Assembly: GCA_013285945.1 (NCBI GenBank)
Contig: JABDGP010000004.1
Span: 1-64,000 of the forward strand
Source of the DNA: Bacteroidota bacterium
Lineage (GTDB): Bacteria > Bacteroidota > Bacteroidia > Cytophagales > Cyclobacteriaceae
Direction of reading: 5' to 3'
Length of the DNA stretch: 64,000 bases
Below are positions 8,170 through 18,198 of this stretch, in pieces. A program made the position numbers and the translations under genes. A model generated the notes under the pieces. That model did no database searches and was not told the DNA's origin. It saw only the letters and a program-made list of their open reading frames with translations. Positions within the stretch are counted from its first letter, which is position 1. The number at the start of each line of letters is the position of its first letter.

Positions 8170-9939
8170 ATGTTTATTCATCGGTTGATTCGCAGATTGA
8201 TTCTTTACTTGCGCCATAAGTTTTCGGCCCGGCAGTTTTTTATTTTTTCGAGCGTGTTGGTCGGGCTATCGGCAGGGCTATCGGCTGTCGTGCTTAAGTC
8301 TCTTGTTCATGCTACCAGTGGGTTCCTCCTGCGTTACTCCGAAGAAAATGGTTTGGTTTGGCTAGTTGCTTTTTTTCCTTTGATCGGTATTTCACTGGCA
8401 GTGGTGTACGTAAGGAAATTTTTACAAGGCGACTTTCGCAAAGGCACGGCCGAAATCCAATATTCGATAGCAAAGCAATCGAGCATTTTACCAAGAAGCC
8501 AAATGTACAGCCACCTGATCACCAGTGCGGTTACAGTTGGTTTTGGTGGATCGACAGGTCTTGAGTCACCAATGGTGAGCACAGGTGCAGCCATCGGTTC
8601 AAACTTTGGCCGGGCCTATACACTTAGTTACAAAGAGCGGACTATTTTGCTCGCCTGTGGTGCCGCTGCCGGAATAGCTGCTGCGTTTGATGCTCCGATA
8701 GCCGGGGTGCTCTTCGCTATTGAAGTGGTTCTTACGGATGTCAGCCTTACGGCATTCATCCCTTTGATTATTGCTGCCGCCAGCGGAGCGCTGGTTTCTA
8801 AAATTATTTTGCAGGAAGGATTAGTGCTTAGCTTCAAATTGCAACAGCCGTTTGACTATCACAATGTGCCGTTTTATATTTTGCTTGGGCTGTTGGCTGG
8901 ATTGCTATCGCTGTATTATGCCCGATCGTTTACTTCTATAAGTACTTGGGTTCAGAAGATAGAAAAAGTCTGGATGCGAGCATTGATTGGAGGCGCTTGC
9001 CTTGCTTTGCTGGTTATGCTTTTCCCGCCCCTCTTTGGGGAGGGATACGGTACAGTAAAAACACTAGCTGATTTAAAACCGGAGACGTTATTTAAGCAGA
9101 GTATTGTCAGCCCGTGGTTAACCAGCGAATGGCCACTTCTTATTTTTCTCGTTTTGGTTATGCTTGCCAAATCTGTAGCAGCAGGTTTTACTCTAGGGAG
9201 CGGCGGTAATGGTGGAAATTTTGGCCCTTCGATGTTTATGGGCTCATATCTGGGCTACACTTTTGCTCACTTGATTAACCTTACTGGCTTGGCACAAATA
9301 CCGGAGACTAATTTTGCATTGGTAGGAATGGCCGGAGCGCTAAGTGGTGTTTTTCATGCGCCGCTTAGCGCCATATTTCTTATAGCAGAAATCACTGGAG
9401 GGTATGAATTGATGATTCCATTAATGATCGTGTCTGCACTTAGTTTGGCCGTCATTAAATATTTTGACCCGCTTTCGATGGAAGCGAAAAAACTTAAAGA
9501 GAGGCTGAAGCATTCCATTGAAAACCGAGACCAATTCTTATTAGGCAAGCTGCAATTGAACAAACTGATTGAAACCGATTTTTTGCCACTTCATGTTAAT
9601 GATTCTCTGCAGGCCTTAGTGAGTGCTATCTCACAATCGCACCGCAACACCTTTCCGGTGCTGGGTGAGAAAAGAGAACTCGTTGGCCTGATCCATTTGG
9701 ATAATGTCAGGGCAACAATTTTCCAAACTGAACTATATCAATCGGTAGGAGTAAAGGATTTGATGGTAGCGCCATCATCTGTGATTGCGCCTGACGAAAG
9801 CTTGCCCGATGTTCTTAAGAAATTTGATGAAGTGCATCAGTGGAATTTGCCAGTAATAGAAGACGGCAGGTATGTAGGCTTTGTGTCTAAGTCAAGCATT
9901 CTTTCCAAATACAGGGAGGAGCTTCTCCATACGCAGTAA
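8170..9939 (+). CDS. ClC-family chloride channel/transporter with C-terminal CBS pair
   Basis: Inner-membrane ClC protein, about 589 residues from the ATG at 8170. An upstream in-frame TTG at 8137 would add 11 residues without a membrane or signal role. The channel core spans roughly residues 20-430. The gating glutamate motif GLESP (E132) and the GGNFGPSMFMG motif are visible, which supports Cl-/H+ exchange or anion conductance. The first selectivity motif, normally GSGIP, appears to be replaced by KGTAE, so the central serine is lost. The C-terminal 140 residues hold two CBS repeats (LPLHVNDSLQALV and VIAPDESLPDVLKKF), which usually sense nucleotides. It converges on the next gene with 10 bp between stops. 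Confidence 0.9.
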   Translation: MFIHRLIRRLILYLRHKFSARQFFIFSSVLVGLSAGLSAVVLKSLVHATSGFLLRYSEENGLVWLVAFFPLIGISLAVVYVRKFLQGDFRKGTAEIQYSIAKQSSILPRSQMYSHLITSAVTVGFGGSTGLESPMVSTGAAIGSNFGRAYTLSYKERTILLACGAAAGIAAAFDAPIAGVLFAIEVVLTDVSLTAFIPLIIAAASGALVSKIILQEGLVLSFKLQQPFDYHNVPFYILLGLLAGLLSLYYARSFTSISTWVQKIEKVWMRALIGGACLALLVMLFPPLFGEGYGTVKTLADLKPETLFKQSIVSPWLTSEWPLLIFLVLVMLAKSVAAGFTLGSGGNGGNFGPSMFMGSYLGYTFAHLINLTGLAQIPETNFALVGMAGALSGVFHAPLSAIFLIAEITGGYELMIPLMIVSALSLAVIKYFDPLSMEAKKLKERLKHSIENRDQFLLGKLQLNKLIETDFLPLHVNDSLQALVSAISQSHRNTFPVLGEKRELVGLIHLDNVRATIFQTELYQSVGVKDLMVAPSSVIAPDESLPDVLKKFDEVHQWNLPVIEDGRYVGFVSKSSILSKYREELLHTQ

Positions 9940-9949
9940 TCGACAGTAC

Positions 9950-11062
9950 TCAGAAGCTTTCTGCAAAACCCAGATAGAAGTAGCCAAGGTATTTAGGATC
10001 ACCCAAAGCATAATCCAGGCGAAGGTTGAGACGTTCTCTTTTGTTGACGGTTACGCGAATACCTCCGCCATAAGAATAATGCAGCCCCTCGAAATTCACT
10101 TCCGTGGGATTATACACTTTGCCAAGTCCTGCAAACGCCACAACTCCAATTCGTTTATACACAGGCATACGGTATTCGGCTTGGAATGCAGTAAGGTAAT
10201 TGTCACGGAAGCGGCCCCGGTAATATCCTCGCATGATGCGCGCACCGCCCAACTCAGAAAGCTCTTTGAATGGAGCATCGCCCCGAACGAAATTTCCAAA
10301 TAATTCGAAGGCTGCGATGTGCCTCGCCCTAGGAACAACATTAATGTATTTACGAAAGTCGATGAGCAGCCGATGGTAGTTGACGGTTCCGCCTAATGAT
10401 TTGGAGTACATAGAGTACCGAACATCCCAGAAGAACCCACTGCTCGGGTTAACAATATTATCGCGTTTATCCCATGTAAGCGTTGGCCCAAGCCCTATAG
10501 ATGACGATCCATTGTAACCTGTAATTTTTTCAGTGTCTAGCAATCTGCCTGGCCGTCGATGAACATTGTAATACTGAATTGCCCGAGCCTCCATTCCAAG
10601 AAAAAGTTTACGTTTCTTAAATACTTTACGGCCGATTTTATTTTCAAATGAGACCGCATCGTACATAATGGTATCGCGGTTGGATATTGGCGTTGCATTG
10701 CCTCGTCCAAAATAAAAATCCCGATAGTCGACCAAAGCTTGCCCAAGCCCTTCAATCAGGTAATTTTCTCCTTTAGTGAAAATAGTGTAGCGAGGTAATA
10801 TGATCAATTGCTGCCGGCTGGTGTAAAGAATCACTAATTCGGCATTGGAGGTACGGGTGGGTATGGTAGGATGCTGGTTTTTCCATAAGGCTACCGCCAA
10901 TGCTCCTACACTAAAGTGCGTTTCGGGAGAGTAGCCCAAAATTGGTAAAGTGATCCTGCGGGAGTTTTTTGCAGTGTCAGACCAAAAGCGGAATTGCTGA
11001 GCAACTGCCTGCGACGATAAAACTGCCAACAAGGAAACTCCTAATAATTTTTTAAAATTCAA
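9950..11062 (-). CDS. BamA/TamA-like outer-membrane surface-antigen protein without POTRA domains
   Basis: Outer-membrane protein of 370 residues with a signal peptide (LLGVSLLAVLSSQAVAQ) after a TTG start at 11062. The mature sequence is nearly all beta-barrel of the Omp85/D15 surface-antigen type. It has PILGYSPETHFSVGA, then NIVNPSSGFFWDVRYSMY, then LGGARIMRGYYRGRFRDN (the family's G-x-R-G-Y/F-x-x-x-x-F-x-D loop), and a closing strand YLGYFYLGFAESF. There is no room for POTRA repeats between signal and barrel, so it resembles the short Omp85 relatives found in Bacteroidota, whose substrates are unknown. It is unlikely to be the essential BamA. It lies downstream of dnaA on the same strand after a 177-bp gap. 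Confidence 0.8.
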   Translation of the reverse strand: MNFKKLLGVSLLAVLSSQAVAQQFRFWSDTAKNSRRITLPILGYSPETHFSVGALAVALWKNQHPTIPTRTSNAELVILYTSRQQLIILPRYTIFTKGENYLIEGLGQALVDYRDFYFGRGNATPISNRDTIMYDAVSFENKIGRKVFKKRKLFLGMEARAIQYYNVHRRPGRLLDTEKITGYNGSSSIGLGPTLTWDKRDNIVNPSSGFFWDVRYSMYSKSLGGTVNYHRLLIDFRKYINVVPRARHIAAFELFGNFVRGDAPFKELSELGGARIMRGYYRGRFRDNYLTAFQAEYRMPVYKRIGVVAFAGLGKVYNPTEVNFEGLHYSYGGGIRVTVNKRERLNLRLDYALGDPKYLGYFYLGFAESF

Positions 11063-11239
11063 GATGACAGCTTTTCAGGCCGCCAAATTATTCAAAAAGA
11101 ACTGAATACCAGTTTTCTTTTGAGAAATCAGAATTTTCAAAGTTTAGTCAACAGGGTTTTTAAAGCAGAACAAGATTCTGATAAGAACACGAGGTGCAGA
11201 TAATGAGCGAATTGCTCTGTACAAGACTCAATTCTTAGG

Positions 11240-12682
11240 CTATGCCGACATTCTCGACTTGAATTTCTTAGTTAATTCATCTACGCTGTTCTTGAAATTA
11301 GCGTCTACTTTCATCATGTCTTCCACCGATTCAAGGGCATGAATAACTGTACTATGATCGCGGCCACCAAAATTTTCACCGATCAGAGCCAATGTCAATT
11401 GCGTGTAACGTTTGCAAAAGTACATGGCGGTTTGACGAGGGATAACGAATTCACGCTTCTTCACTTTGCCTTTCATCTGATCCATTTCCACTTTGAAGAA
11501 ATCGGCTACTGTCTTTTGGATGTAATCTACGCTGACATCACTTTGAATTTCTTTAATGATGTTTTTTAATACTTCTTTCGCCAGATCCAGATCAATATTT
11601 TTCTTCAACAAGGTTGCGTGAAACAGAAGTGAATTGAGCACGCCTTCCATGTCGCGAAGGTTAGTATCTACGCTATACGCTAAGTATTCGGCGACTTCAG
11701 TAGGAATTTCAATCCCATCAGATTGCATTTTATTATTGATGATCGCGAGCTTGGTTTCGAAATCAGGCTCTTGTAAATCTGCAGTAAGGCCCCATTTAAA
11801 ACGTGAAAGCAAGCGCTCCTGAAATCCTTTTAGATCACGTGGAGGGCAATCGCTGGTCATAATGATCTGCTTGCCCGATTGATGAAGCTGATTAAAGATA
11901 TTGAAGAAAATCTCTTGGGTTTTTTCACGGCCCGCCAGAAACTGAACATCATCTAGAATAAGTAAATCCACCTGTAGGTAAAAATTTTGAAATTCCTGCA
12001 TTTTCAGATTTTGCAAAGCATTCAGGAACTGGTTGGTAAAATCATTTTGATCAACATACAAAACAACCTTGTCTGCCATGTTTTTTTTGATCTCATTGCC
12101 CACAGCTTGCACCAAATGAGTTTTGCCAACGCCCACACCGCCATAAAGCATCAATGGGTTGAATGATGTCGTACCGGGTTTTTTTGCGACTGCAACGCCC
12201 GCTGATCGCGCCAGGCGATTACAGTCACCTTCTACAAAATTTTCAAAAACGTAATTTGGGTTGAGTCTTGAGTTTACAGTACGCGGATCTAATGCTTTAT
12301 AGGCAAACGGAGAATACTCAGCATGCGAATGGCCATTACCATTTCCATTGGGTTGCTGGTTGTTATTTTTCTTATTACCGCTTCCGGTTGGATAGTTTAC
12401 TGTTAGCGACGGATTCTGTTGATTTCCGCTGTCTACGACTACTGAATACTCAAGGCGGCCATTTTCACCGAGCACCTGGCGCACCGCTTTTTTTAATACA
12501 GGAACATAATTCTCTTCAAGCCACTCGTAAAAAAACTGGGAAGGCACTTGTATGGTTAGCACATCGCCTTCTGTGCGTACCGGTGTGATTGGTTTAAACC
12601 ATGTATTGAAATTTTGCTCATCTACATGTTGCTTGATGATCTCAAGGCAATCAGTCCAAACGGTAGGGATTTCAACTTCCAT
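11240..12682 (-). CDS. dnaA: chromosomal replication initiator protein DnaA
   Basis: AAA+ initiator that binds DnaA boxes, melts the origin and loads the DnaB helicase. The true start is the ATG at 12682 (MEVEIPTVWTDCLEIIKQHV), giving 480 residues; the open frame extends upstream but that part is low-complexity. Domain I is residues 1-80. A variable Asn/Gly-rich linker at 97-120 (domain II) follows. The AAA+ core has Walker A GGVGVGKTH (181-189) and Walker B LLILDDVQF. Domain IV ends with the DNA-binding signature GRDHSTVIHA. The 264-bp region before it is very AT-rich with runs of A and T, but I found no TTATCCACA-type boxes there, so the origin may be elsewhere. It is divergent from mutA. 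Confidence 0.98.
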   Translation of the reverse strand: MEVEIPTVWTDCLEIIKQHVDEQNFNTWFKPITPVRTEGDVLTIQVPSQFFYEWLEENYVPVLKKAVRQVLGENGRLEYSVVVDSGNQQNPSLTVNYPTGSGNKKNNNQQPNGNGNGHSHAEYSPFAYKALDPRTVNSRLNPNYVFENFVEGDCNRLARSAGVAVAKKPGTTSFNPLMLYGGVGVGKTHLVQAVGNEIKKNMADKVVLYVDQNDFTNQFLNALQNLKMQEFQNFYLQVDLLILDDVQFLAGREKTQEIFFNIFNQLHQSGKQIIMTSDCPPRDLKGFQERLLSRFKWGLTADLQEPDFETKLAIINNKMQSDGIEIPTEVAEYLAYSVDTNLRDMEGVLNSLLFHATLLKKNIDLDLAKEVLKNIIKEIQSDVSVDYIQKTVADFFKVEMDQMKGKVKKREFVIPRQTAMYFCKRYTQLTLALIGENFGGRDHSTVIHALESVEDMMKVDANFKNSVDELTKKFKSRMSA

Positions 12683-12946
12683 TGAGTGAGTATCTGAGGT
12701 TAGAGTTTTTTTCGCTTTTTTTTGAGAAAGGGAGACAAAGGTGTAAAAAAAATGAAGAACAAAAAATAAATTTTCGTCTTGAGTTTCTTGTCTTTTTTTC
12801 AGTTTAAAAACGAGACAGGAAGATACCGAATCCACTGAAATTTCAAGGAGTCAGGTAAGAAAAAATAATTTTTTATTATTAAATAAGATTTGATTTTTTT
12901 AATGCGCTTTAAAAACGAAACTTGAATCGTTATTTCAATCTGTTCA
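12683..12946. promoter_or_regulatory. AT-rich divergent intergenic region between dnaA and mutA
   Basis: This 264-bp gap must hold the promoters of both dnaA (leftward) and mutA (rightward). It is very AT-rich with poly-A/T runs. Imperfect -7 words with one extra spacer base (TAnnnTTTG) occur: TAAGATTTG on the + strand toward mutA and TATTTTTTG on the - strand toward dnaA. No exact TAnnTTTG, no recognisable DnaA box and no strong hairpin were seen. AT-richness alone would be compatible with an unwinding element but does not show one. Confidence 0.4.
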
Positions 12947-14014
12947 ATGGAAGAAAATAATTTTCTAAAAGATTTCGCTGCGCACACTGTCCGTGATTGG
13001 GAAAAAGTGGCCCAGCAAGAGCTAGGAGATAAGAATCCGTGGGAAAGCTTATCAAATAACAAGGTTGGCGTTATTATTAAACCTTACTATGATGACAGTG
13101 ATGCAGTAACTGAAAATGAAATCAGCTTCAATCGTGATGTAGCAGGCTGGCAAAATATTCCTAAAGTATCCGTCAGCAGTGAGATAAATGCTAATAAAGC
13201 AGCATTGATGCATTTAAACGCAGGCGCTGATGGTATCTGGTTTGAAATTCAATCGAATCAAATCGATTTTGATGTGCTGCTCAAAAATATTGAATTGCCC
13301 TTTTGCATGGTTTTTTTCAGCATTAGCAATGATTCAACCTTAATAACTGAGTCATTAGCTTCATTCATTGAAAAAAAAGGATGGCAACAGGAAATTACGG
13401 GCGCAATCTTATCGGAGAGCTTCAATGAAAACTTGACACAAATGGTTGGCTGTAAAAAATTCAGAGCTAATGGAATCATTGTCAAGGAAAACAAAAATGT
13501 TGTTGATGAAATTGTGGATAGTTTGTTAACGGCTGTGGATATCATTGAAGGATTGAAAAGTAGAAATTTCTCAGCTGATGAAGCTTTTCTTTCGATTGCT
13601 TTTTCAATTTCAGTGAATGCCGATTTTTTCGTTTCAATTGCCAAAATACGAGCACTGAAAAATCTATGGATCACACTTCAGGAAGCGTATCAGATAAAAA
13701 AACCTTCATTTGCTTTTATTCAGGCTTATTCCAAAAAGTGGAATTTGGAAAGCTATCAGCCTCACGGCAACATGTTAAAGCAAACTACTGCGGCTATGGC
13801 AGCTGCAATAGCAGGATGTGAGGTGATTACAGTAGAGCCTGAAGAAATGGAGAGCCCGATGATGCAACGCATAGCGCGAAATGTTCCTTCAATGCTGTTC
13901 GAAGAATCTCATCTTTCAAAAGTTAATGATCCGCTGGCCGGTTCGTTTTATATTGAATCACTCACGCATGAAATCGCGGCCCAGGCCTGGAAAAAAATTC
14001 AACAGTATTCATGA
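12947..14014 (+). CDS. mutA: methylmalonyl-CoA mutase small (beta) subunit, short form
   Basis: Non-catalytic partner of the B12-dependent methylmalonyl-CoA mutase, 355 residues. The barrel part is recognisable: [14 protein letters not shown], then [30 protein letters not shown], which matches the same region of the large subunit ([25 protein letters not shown]). The protein stops right after this barrel. The well-studied small subunits of about 620-640 residues continue for about 200 residues with a degenerate cobalamin-binding domain, which is missing here. The stop codon overlaps the next start (ATGA at 14011-14014), so translation of the two subunits is coupled. I expect a heterodimer in which this chain has only a structural role. 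Confidence 0.9.
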   Translation: MEENNFLKDFAAHTVRDWEKVAQQELGDKNPWESLSNNKVGVIIKPYYDDSDAVTENEISFNRDVAGWQNIPKVSVSSEINANKAALMHLNAGADGIWFEIQSNQIDFDVLLKNIELPFCMVFFSISNDSTLITESLASFIEKKGWQQEITGAILSESFNENLTQMVGCKKFRANGIIVKENKNVVDEIVDSLLTAVDIIEGLKSRNFSADEAFLSIAFSISVNADFFVSIAKIRALKNLWITLQEAYQIKKPSFAFIQAYSKKWNLESYQPHGNMLKQTTAAMAAAIAGCEVITVEPEEMESPMMQRIARNVPSMLFEESHLSKVNDPLAGSFYIESLTHEIAAQAWKKIQQYS

Positions 14015-16128
14015 CCCCCGATTTTTCCAAAATAGAATATAAGCCAACACGCGCAGTTATTAATTCAAATGCCGAGCACTGGCTTACTCCGGAAACATTT
14101 TTGGTCAAGCCTTCTATTGATGAAACCGATCTTAAAAACCTTTCACTAAAGAAATTTACTGCAGGGCTTCCGCCATTTTTGCGCGGACCGTATGCCACCA
14201 TGTATTCAGTACGGCCATGGACGATTAGGCAATACGCCGGTTTCTCAACGGCCAAAGACTCGAATGCATTTTATCGTAGAAATCTTGCAGCTGGGCAAAA
14301 AGGCTTATCTGTAGCATTTGATCTGGCTACCCATCGCGGTTATGACTCAGATCATCCTCGCGTAGCCGGCGATGTAGGTAAGGCAGGTGTTGCGATAGAT
14401 TCGGTACTCGACATGAGAATTTTGTTTGATCAGATTCCTCTGGATCAAATGTCAGTGTCGATGACGATGAACGGAGCTGTCATTCCTATCCTTGCTTTTT
14501 ATATTGTTGCAGCCGAAGAGCAAGGGGTGAAACCTAATCAACTTAACGGCACCATTCAAAACGACATCCTTAAAGAGTTCATGGTGCGCAATACATACAT
14601 TTATCCGCCGGCGCCTTCGATGCGTATTGTGGCTGATATTTTTTCGTATTGCTCCAGGCACATGCCAAAGTTCAACAGCATTAGCATCAGTGGTTATCAC
14701 ATGCACGAAGCGGGAGCGCCAGCGCATATTGAACTTGCCTATACGCTCGCCGATGGACTTGAATATATCCGGGCCGGATTAAAAGCGGGCATTGCTATTG
14801 ATGATTTCGCTCCGCGATTGTCTTTTTTTTGGGGCATTGGAATGAATTTTTTTATGGAGGTAGCAAAAATGCGCGCCGGCCGCTTGCTGTGGTCGAAACT
14901 CGTAAAATCGTTCAATCCGAAAAATGAAAAATCAATGGCGTTACGTACGCATTGCCAGACGAGCGGCTGGAGTTTGACTGCTCAAGATCCATATAATAAC
15001 GTTACCAGGACGTGCATCGAAGGGATGGCTGCGGTACTTGGGGGTACGCAATCATTGCATACAAACTCATTGGACGAAGCAATTGCATTACCGACTGATT
15101 TTTCTGCACGCATAGCGCGTAACACACAGCTCTATTTGCAAAAAGAAACAGGTATCACGCAAGTTGTGGATCCATTAGGCGGCTCCTATTATGTTGAATT
15201 CTTGACTGAGCAACTTGCCAATAAGGCATGGGCGTTGATTGAAGAAGTGGAAGCTCTGGGAGGCATGACGAAAGCTATTGAACGTGGATTGCCAAAATTA
15301 AAAATCGAAGAAGCTGCTGCTGCCAAGCAAGCCCGAATCGATGCGGGTGATGAAGTCATTGTAGGAGTGAACAAATATCTCACAGACGAAAAACCCGATT
15401 TTGAAATTCTTGAAGTGGATAATACAGCTGTGCGCCTCGAACAAATTGAGCGGCTTGAAAAGTTAAAGCGTGAACGTGATAATGTAACTACGCAAAATGC
15501 CCTCACGGCAATAGAAATCGTAGCGCGCGGAAATGGAAATTTACTGGAAGCCGCGATTGTTGCGGCACGAGCACGAGCTACACTTGGGGAAATATCGATG
15601 GCCATGGAGAAGGTTTTTGGTAGATACAAGGCAACCATTCAAACGGTTTCTGGTGTATATTCGGGTGCAATGAAAAACAGAAAAGAGCTTGAGGAAGTAC
15701 AAAAACTCTCCGACCGTTTTGCAAAGAAAGATGGCCGCAGGCCTCGCATATTGGTAGCGAAAGTGGGGCAAGATGGTCATGATCGCGGTGCGAAAGTTAT
15801 TGCTACAGGTTTTGCTGATTTGGGTTTTGATGTCGATATCGGGCCACTCTTTCAAACTCCGGCCGAGGTAGCAAAGCAAGCAATTGAAAATGATGTACAT
15901 GTAGTAGGAGCGAGCAGTCTCGCCGGCGGGCATAAAACTCTGGTTCCGGAATTAATCAACGAACTAAAAAAGATTGGCAGGCCTGATATTTTGGTGGTTG
16001 CGGGAGGCGTGATTCCTCAGCAGGATTATGATTTTTTATATAAGGCCGGTGTTGCAGGAATTTTCGGACCTGGAACTTCTGTGGCGCAAGCTGCTAAAAT
16101 GATTTTGGAGAAGATGATTGCAAAGTAA
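14011..16128 (+). CDS. mutB: methylmalonyl-CoA mutase large (alpha) subunit
   Basis: Catalytic subunit that interconverts (R)-methylmalonyl-CoA and succinyl-CoA with adenosylcobalamin, linking propionyl-CoA or odd-chain/amino-acid breakdown with the TCA cycle. It has 705 residues, close to the family norm. The N-terminal substrate barrel contains [20 protein letters not shown] and TLSM-type segments; [20 protein letters not shown] and [19 protein letters not shown] are highly conserved. The C-terminal cobalamin domain (about residues 570-705) shows the DxHxxG motif in [11 protein letters not shown] and the nucleotide-tail motif VVAGGVIP. It overlaps mutA by 4 bp. It converges on a sensor kinase gene with just 2 bp between stop codons. 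The mutase chaperone (meaB) and epimerase genes are not in the window. Confidence 0.97.
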   Translation: MTPDFSKIEYKPTRAVINSNAEHWLTPETFLVKPSIDETDLKNLSLKKFTAGLPPFLRGPYATMYSVRPWTIRQYAGFSTAKDSNAFYRRNLAAGQKGLSVAFDLATHRGYDSDHPRVAGDVGKAGVAIDSVLDMRILFDQIPLDQMSVSMTMNGAVIPILAFYIVAAEEQGVKPNQLNGTIQNDILKEFMVRNTYIYPPAPSMRIVADIFSYCSRHMPKFNSISISGYHMHEAGAPAHIELAYTLADGLEYIRAGLKAGIAIDDFAPRLSFFWGIGMNFFMEVAKMRAGRLLWSKLVKSFNPKNEKSMALRTHCQTSGWSLTAQDPYNNVTRTCIEGMAAVLGGTQSLHTNSLDEAIALPTDFSARIARNTQLYLQKETGITQVVDPLGGSYYVEFLTEQLANKAWALIEEVEALGGMTKAIERGLPKLKIEEAAAAKQARIDAGDEVIVGVNKYLTDEKPDFEILEVDNTAVRLEQIERLEKLKRERDNVTTQNALTAIEIVARGNGNLLEAAIVAARARATLGEISMAMEKVFGRYKATIQTVSGVYSGAMKNRKELEEVQKLSDRFAKKDGRRPRILVAKVGQDGHDRGAKVIATGFADLGFDVDIGPLFQTPAEVAKQAIENDVHVVGASSLAGGHKTLVPELINELKKIGRPDILVVAGGVIPQQDYDFLYKAGVAGIFGPGTSVAQAAKMILEKMIAK

Positions 16129-16130
16129 AA

Positions 16131-18074
16131 TCAGCTGGAACCTGTTGGAACCGTAAAATAAAAAGTTGACCCTTTGCCCTCAATACTTTCTACACCAATA
16201 GTCCCTCCATTCTTTTCAACAAAATCCTTGCAAAGAACTAGCCCCAACCCCGTTCCTTTTTCTTGGGCTGTTCCAAGGGTAGAGTGTTTAGTGCCGATTT
16301 TGAAGAGCCTCTGTATTGCGGCTTCACTCATCCCCACACCTGTATCTTCAACTGAAACGCGAAGCTGTCTCTCGGCGGGCTCAACTTTCAATGTGATCTT
16401 GCCGCCCTCGGGCGTAAACTTAATTGCGTTCGATATCAGATTTCTAACTACTGTGTTGATGGAGTTGTGGTGAGCTTTCACTGGCAACGAGGCAGCATTG
16501 TCATTAACGATCGTGATCTTTTTATTTTCTGCCAGACCCTTGAGCAAATCTTGGTTCTCCTTTAAAACTATTGCCAGATCGAAAGCTTCGGGTTTAAAAT
16601 CGATGTTGCCCGATTGTGAGCGTCCCCATTCAAGAAGATTTTCCAATAGGGTAAACAAATTCTTCAACGACTTGTCAAGATCAAGCGAAAGCATCTTTAT
16701 TTCATCTTTTGTCAGACTGTCAGTATGATGCAATAACAAAGTAGAAAACGCAGTTAGCGAATTGAGCGGCCCCTTTAAATCGTGACCAATAATGGAGAAG
16801 AGTTTGTCCTTAGTGTCATTAATTTCCTGCAGCTTTCGATTCGATCTCCGTTTTAAAAAGTAGAGATACAAAACCAGTAAACTGATTACCATACCTAAGG
16901 CAATAAGAAGAAAAAGGAAATTTCTCAGCTTGGTCTGCGCTTCAATTACTTTTTCGCGTTGGGTGCGATCAAGTTCCAGCTTGTCAATCTCACCCTCCTT
17001 CTTTTTCATCTGATATCGATTCTGTGTTTCCAGCAGCTGGCGCTCGTTTTTTTCGTTTTGGATAAAATCCAGAATTCCCAGTGATGATTCTTTAGATTCA
17101 AGCGCCTTTTTATAATCTTTCAACTCTTTATAACACTGGCTCAGGTATTCGTAAGTTTTTAGTGTTTGTTCCTGATCATGTACTTCACGACTGGCCTGTA
17201 GCGCTAGTTCGAGGTTAGCAATAGCTCTTTTATAATCTTTCTTGGCAATGTATAGTGCACCTACGCTATTGTATGACTCAGCAAGACCCGATTCATCTTT
17301 TAATTTCTGCCGAATTTCAAGAGCAGCCACATGGTTGGCCAGCGAGCGCTCATAATTTTTTGTCGAGCGATACAACTCACCAATGTCATTGAGTGACATT
17401 GCCTCTTTGCTTTTGTCGTGAATAGATCTTCGAATGGTCAACGCTTCTTTGTGTGATTGGAGCGCTTCTTTGTATTTTTTTTGCCGGGTAAGTAATTGAC
17501 CCAGATGAAAAAGTGCATCCGCCTCCTGTGCCCGTAATTCCAATTGCCGTGAATAGATGAGTAATTGACGGTAATCATCGAAAGCTTCATCAATATTTCC
17601 GTGCGCTGCATTCACTTGGCCGGCTTCATTCAAAATCAATGAACGCATTAGCAGGTCGTCATCATTGGCATCAAGCGCCTCAGCTTCTTTCAAGAAATCA
17701 GCGCTTTTATAATAATCGCCTACAGCTTCAAATACTCGTGACATGGCGATGTAAGTAAAAATCTTTTCCCGATGAAGCCCAAGTGAGTCTTCTAACGTGA
17801 GCGACCGGATCAGCCAGCCCAAAGCTTGCTCATAATCATTGACGCGGGTGAGGTGAAGAACTCCAAGCTCAATCAATGTTCGCACTTCTCCTTCCTGATC
17901 GTGAGTTTCCAGTGCATTAAGCCTTTTTAGTTCGGCAACGCGCCGCTCTTCATCAATCGGTTTATTTTTTGGAATGATAAATAAATCTTCAAACCAGCGA
18001 ACGTCAGCATCGTTCTGGGCGGTAATTGCACCGCTGCTCAGCAACAATACCATAAATGCAAAAAATACTTTCAT
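16131..18074 (-). CDS. TPR-containing membrane sensor histidine kinase
   Basis: Sensor kinase of 647 residues. A signal peptide (MKVFFAFMVLLLSSGAITAQ) sends the first ~360 residues to the periplasm. They consist of TPR repeats (for example KNYERSLANHVAALEIRQKL and KDYKRAIANLELALQASREV) followed by a coiled-coil, then one TM (LFLLIALGMVISLLVLYLYFL, near 385-405). The cytoplasmic part has an H-box IIGHDLKGPLNSL and an ATPase domain with N-box LISNAIKFTPEGG, G1 DTGVGMS and G2 GTGLGL. No receiver domain or cognate regulator is adjacent. The ligand is unknown. A second kinase of the same architecture begins at 62272, and the type is common in Bacteroidota. Confidence 0.92.
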   Translation of the reverse strand: MKVFFAFMVLLLSSGAITAQNDADVRWFEDLFIIPKNKPIDEERRVAELKRLNALETHDQEGEVRTLIELGVLHLTRVNDYEQALGWLIRSLTLEDSLGLHREKIFTYIAMSRVFEAVGDYYKSADFLKEAEALDANDDDLLMRSLILNEAGQVNAAHGNIDEAFDDYRQLLIYSRQLELRAQEADALFHLGQLLTRQKKYKEALQSHKEALTIRRSIHDKSKEAMSLNDIGELYRSTKNYERSLANHVAALEIRQKLKDESGLAESYNSVGALYIAKKDYKRAIANLELALQASREVHDQEQTLKTYEYLSQCYKELKDYKKALESKESSLGILDFIQNEKNERQLLETQNRYQMKKKEGEIDKLELDRTQREKVIEAQTKLRNFLFLLIALGMVISLLVLYLYFLKRRSNRKLQEINDTKDKLFSIIGHDLKGPLNSLTAFSTLLLHHTDSLTKDEIKMLSLDLDKSLKNLFTLLENLLEWGRSQSGNIDFKPEAFDLAIVLKENQDLLKGLAENKKITIVNDNAASLPVKAHHNSINTVVRNLISNAIKFTPEGGKITLKVEPAERQLRVSVEDTGVGMSEAAIQRLFKIGTKHSTLGTAQEKGTGLGLVLCKDFVEKNGGTIGVESIEGKGSTFYFTVPTGSS

Positions 18075-18124
18075 GAAGGAAAATACATTATGATATCCTC
18101 AAAGGTGAGGAAAAGGGTGAGCAC

Positions 18125-18168
18125 AAGAAAAGAAACTTGAAAAGAAATCTTACATCCTTTCAAGTTTC
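18125..18168 (-). terminator. Rho-independent terminator of the OsmC gene
   Basis: A perfect 11-bp inverted repeat, GAAACTTGAAA and TTTCAAGTTTC, lies at 18132-18142 and 18158-18168 with a 15-nt loop. On the minus strand the hairpin is followed by TTTTCTT. It lies about 30 bp beyond the OsmC stop and before the kinase start, so it would end OsmC transcription. Confidence 0.7.
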
Positions 18169-18198
18169 ACGAAAGTAATAGCAAATGATATTTCCCTA

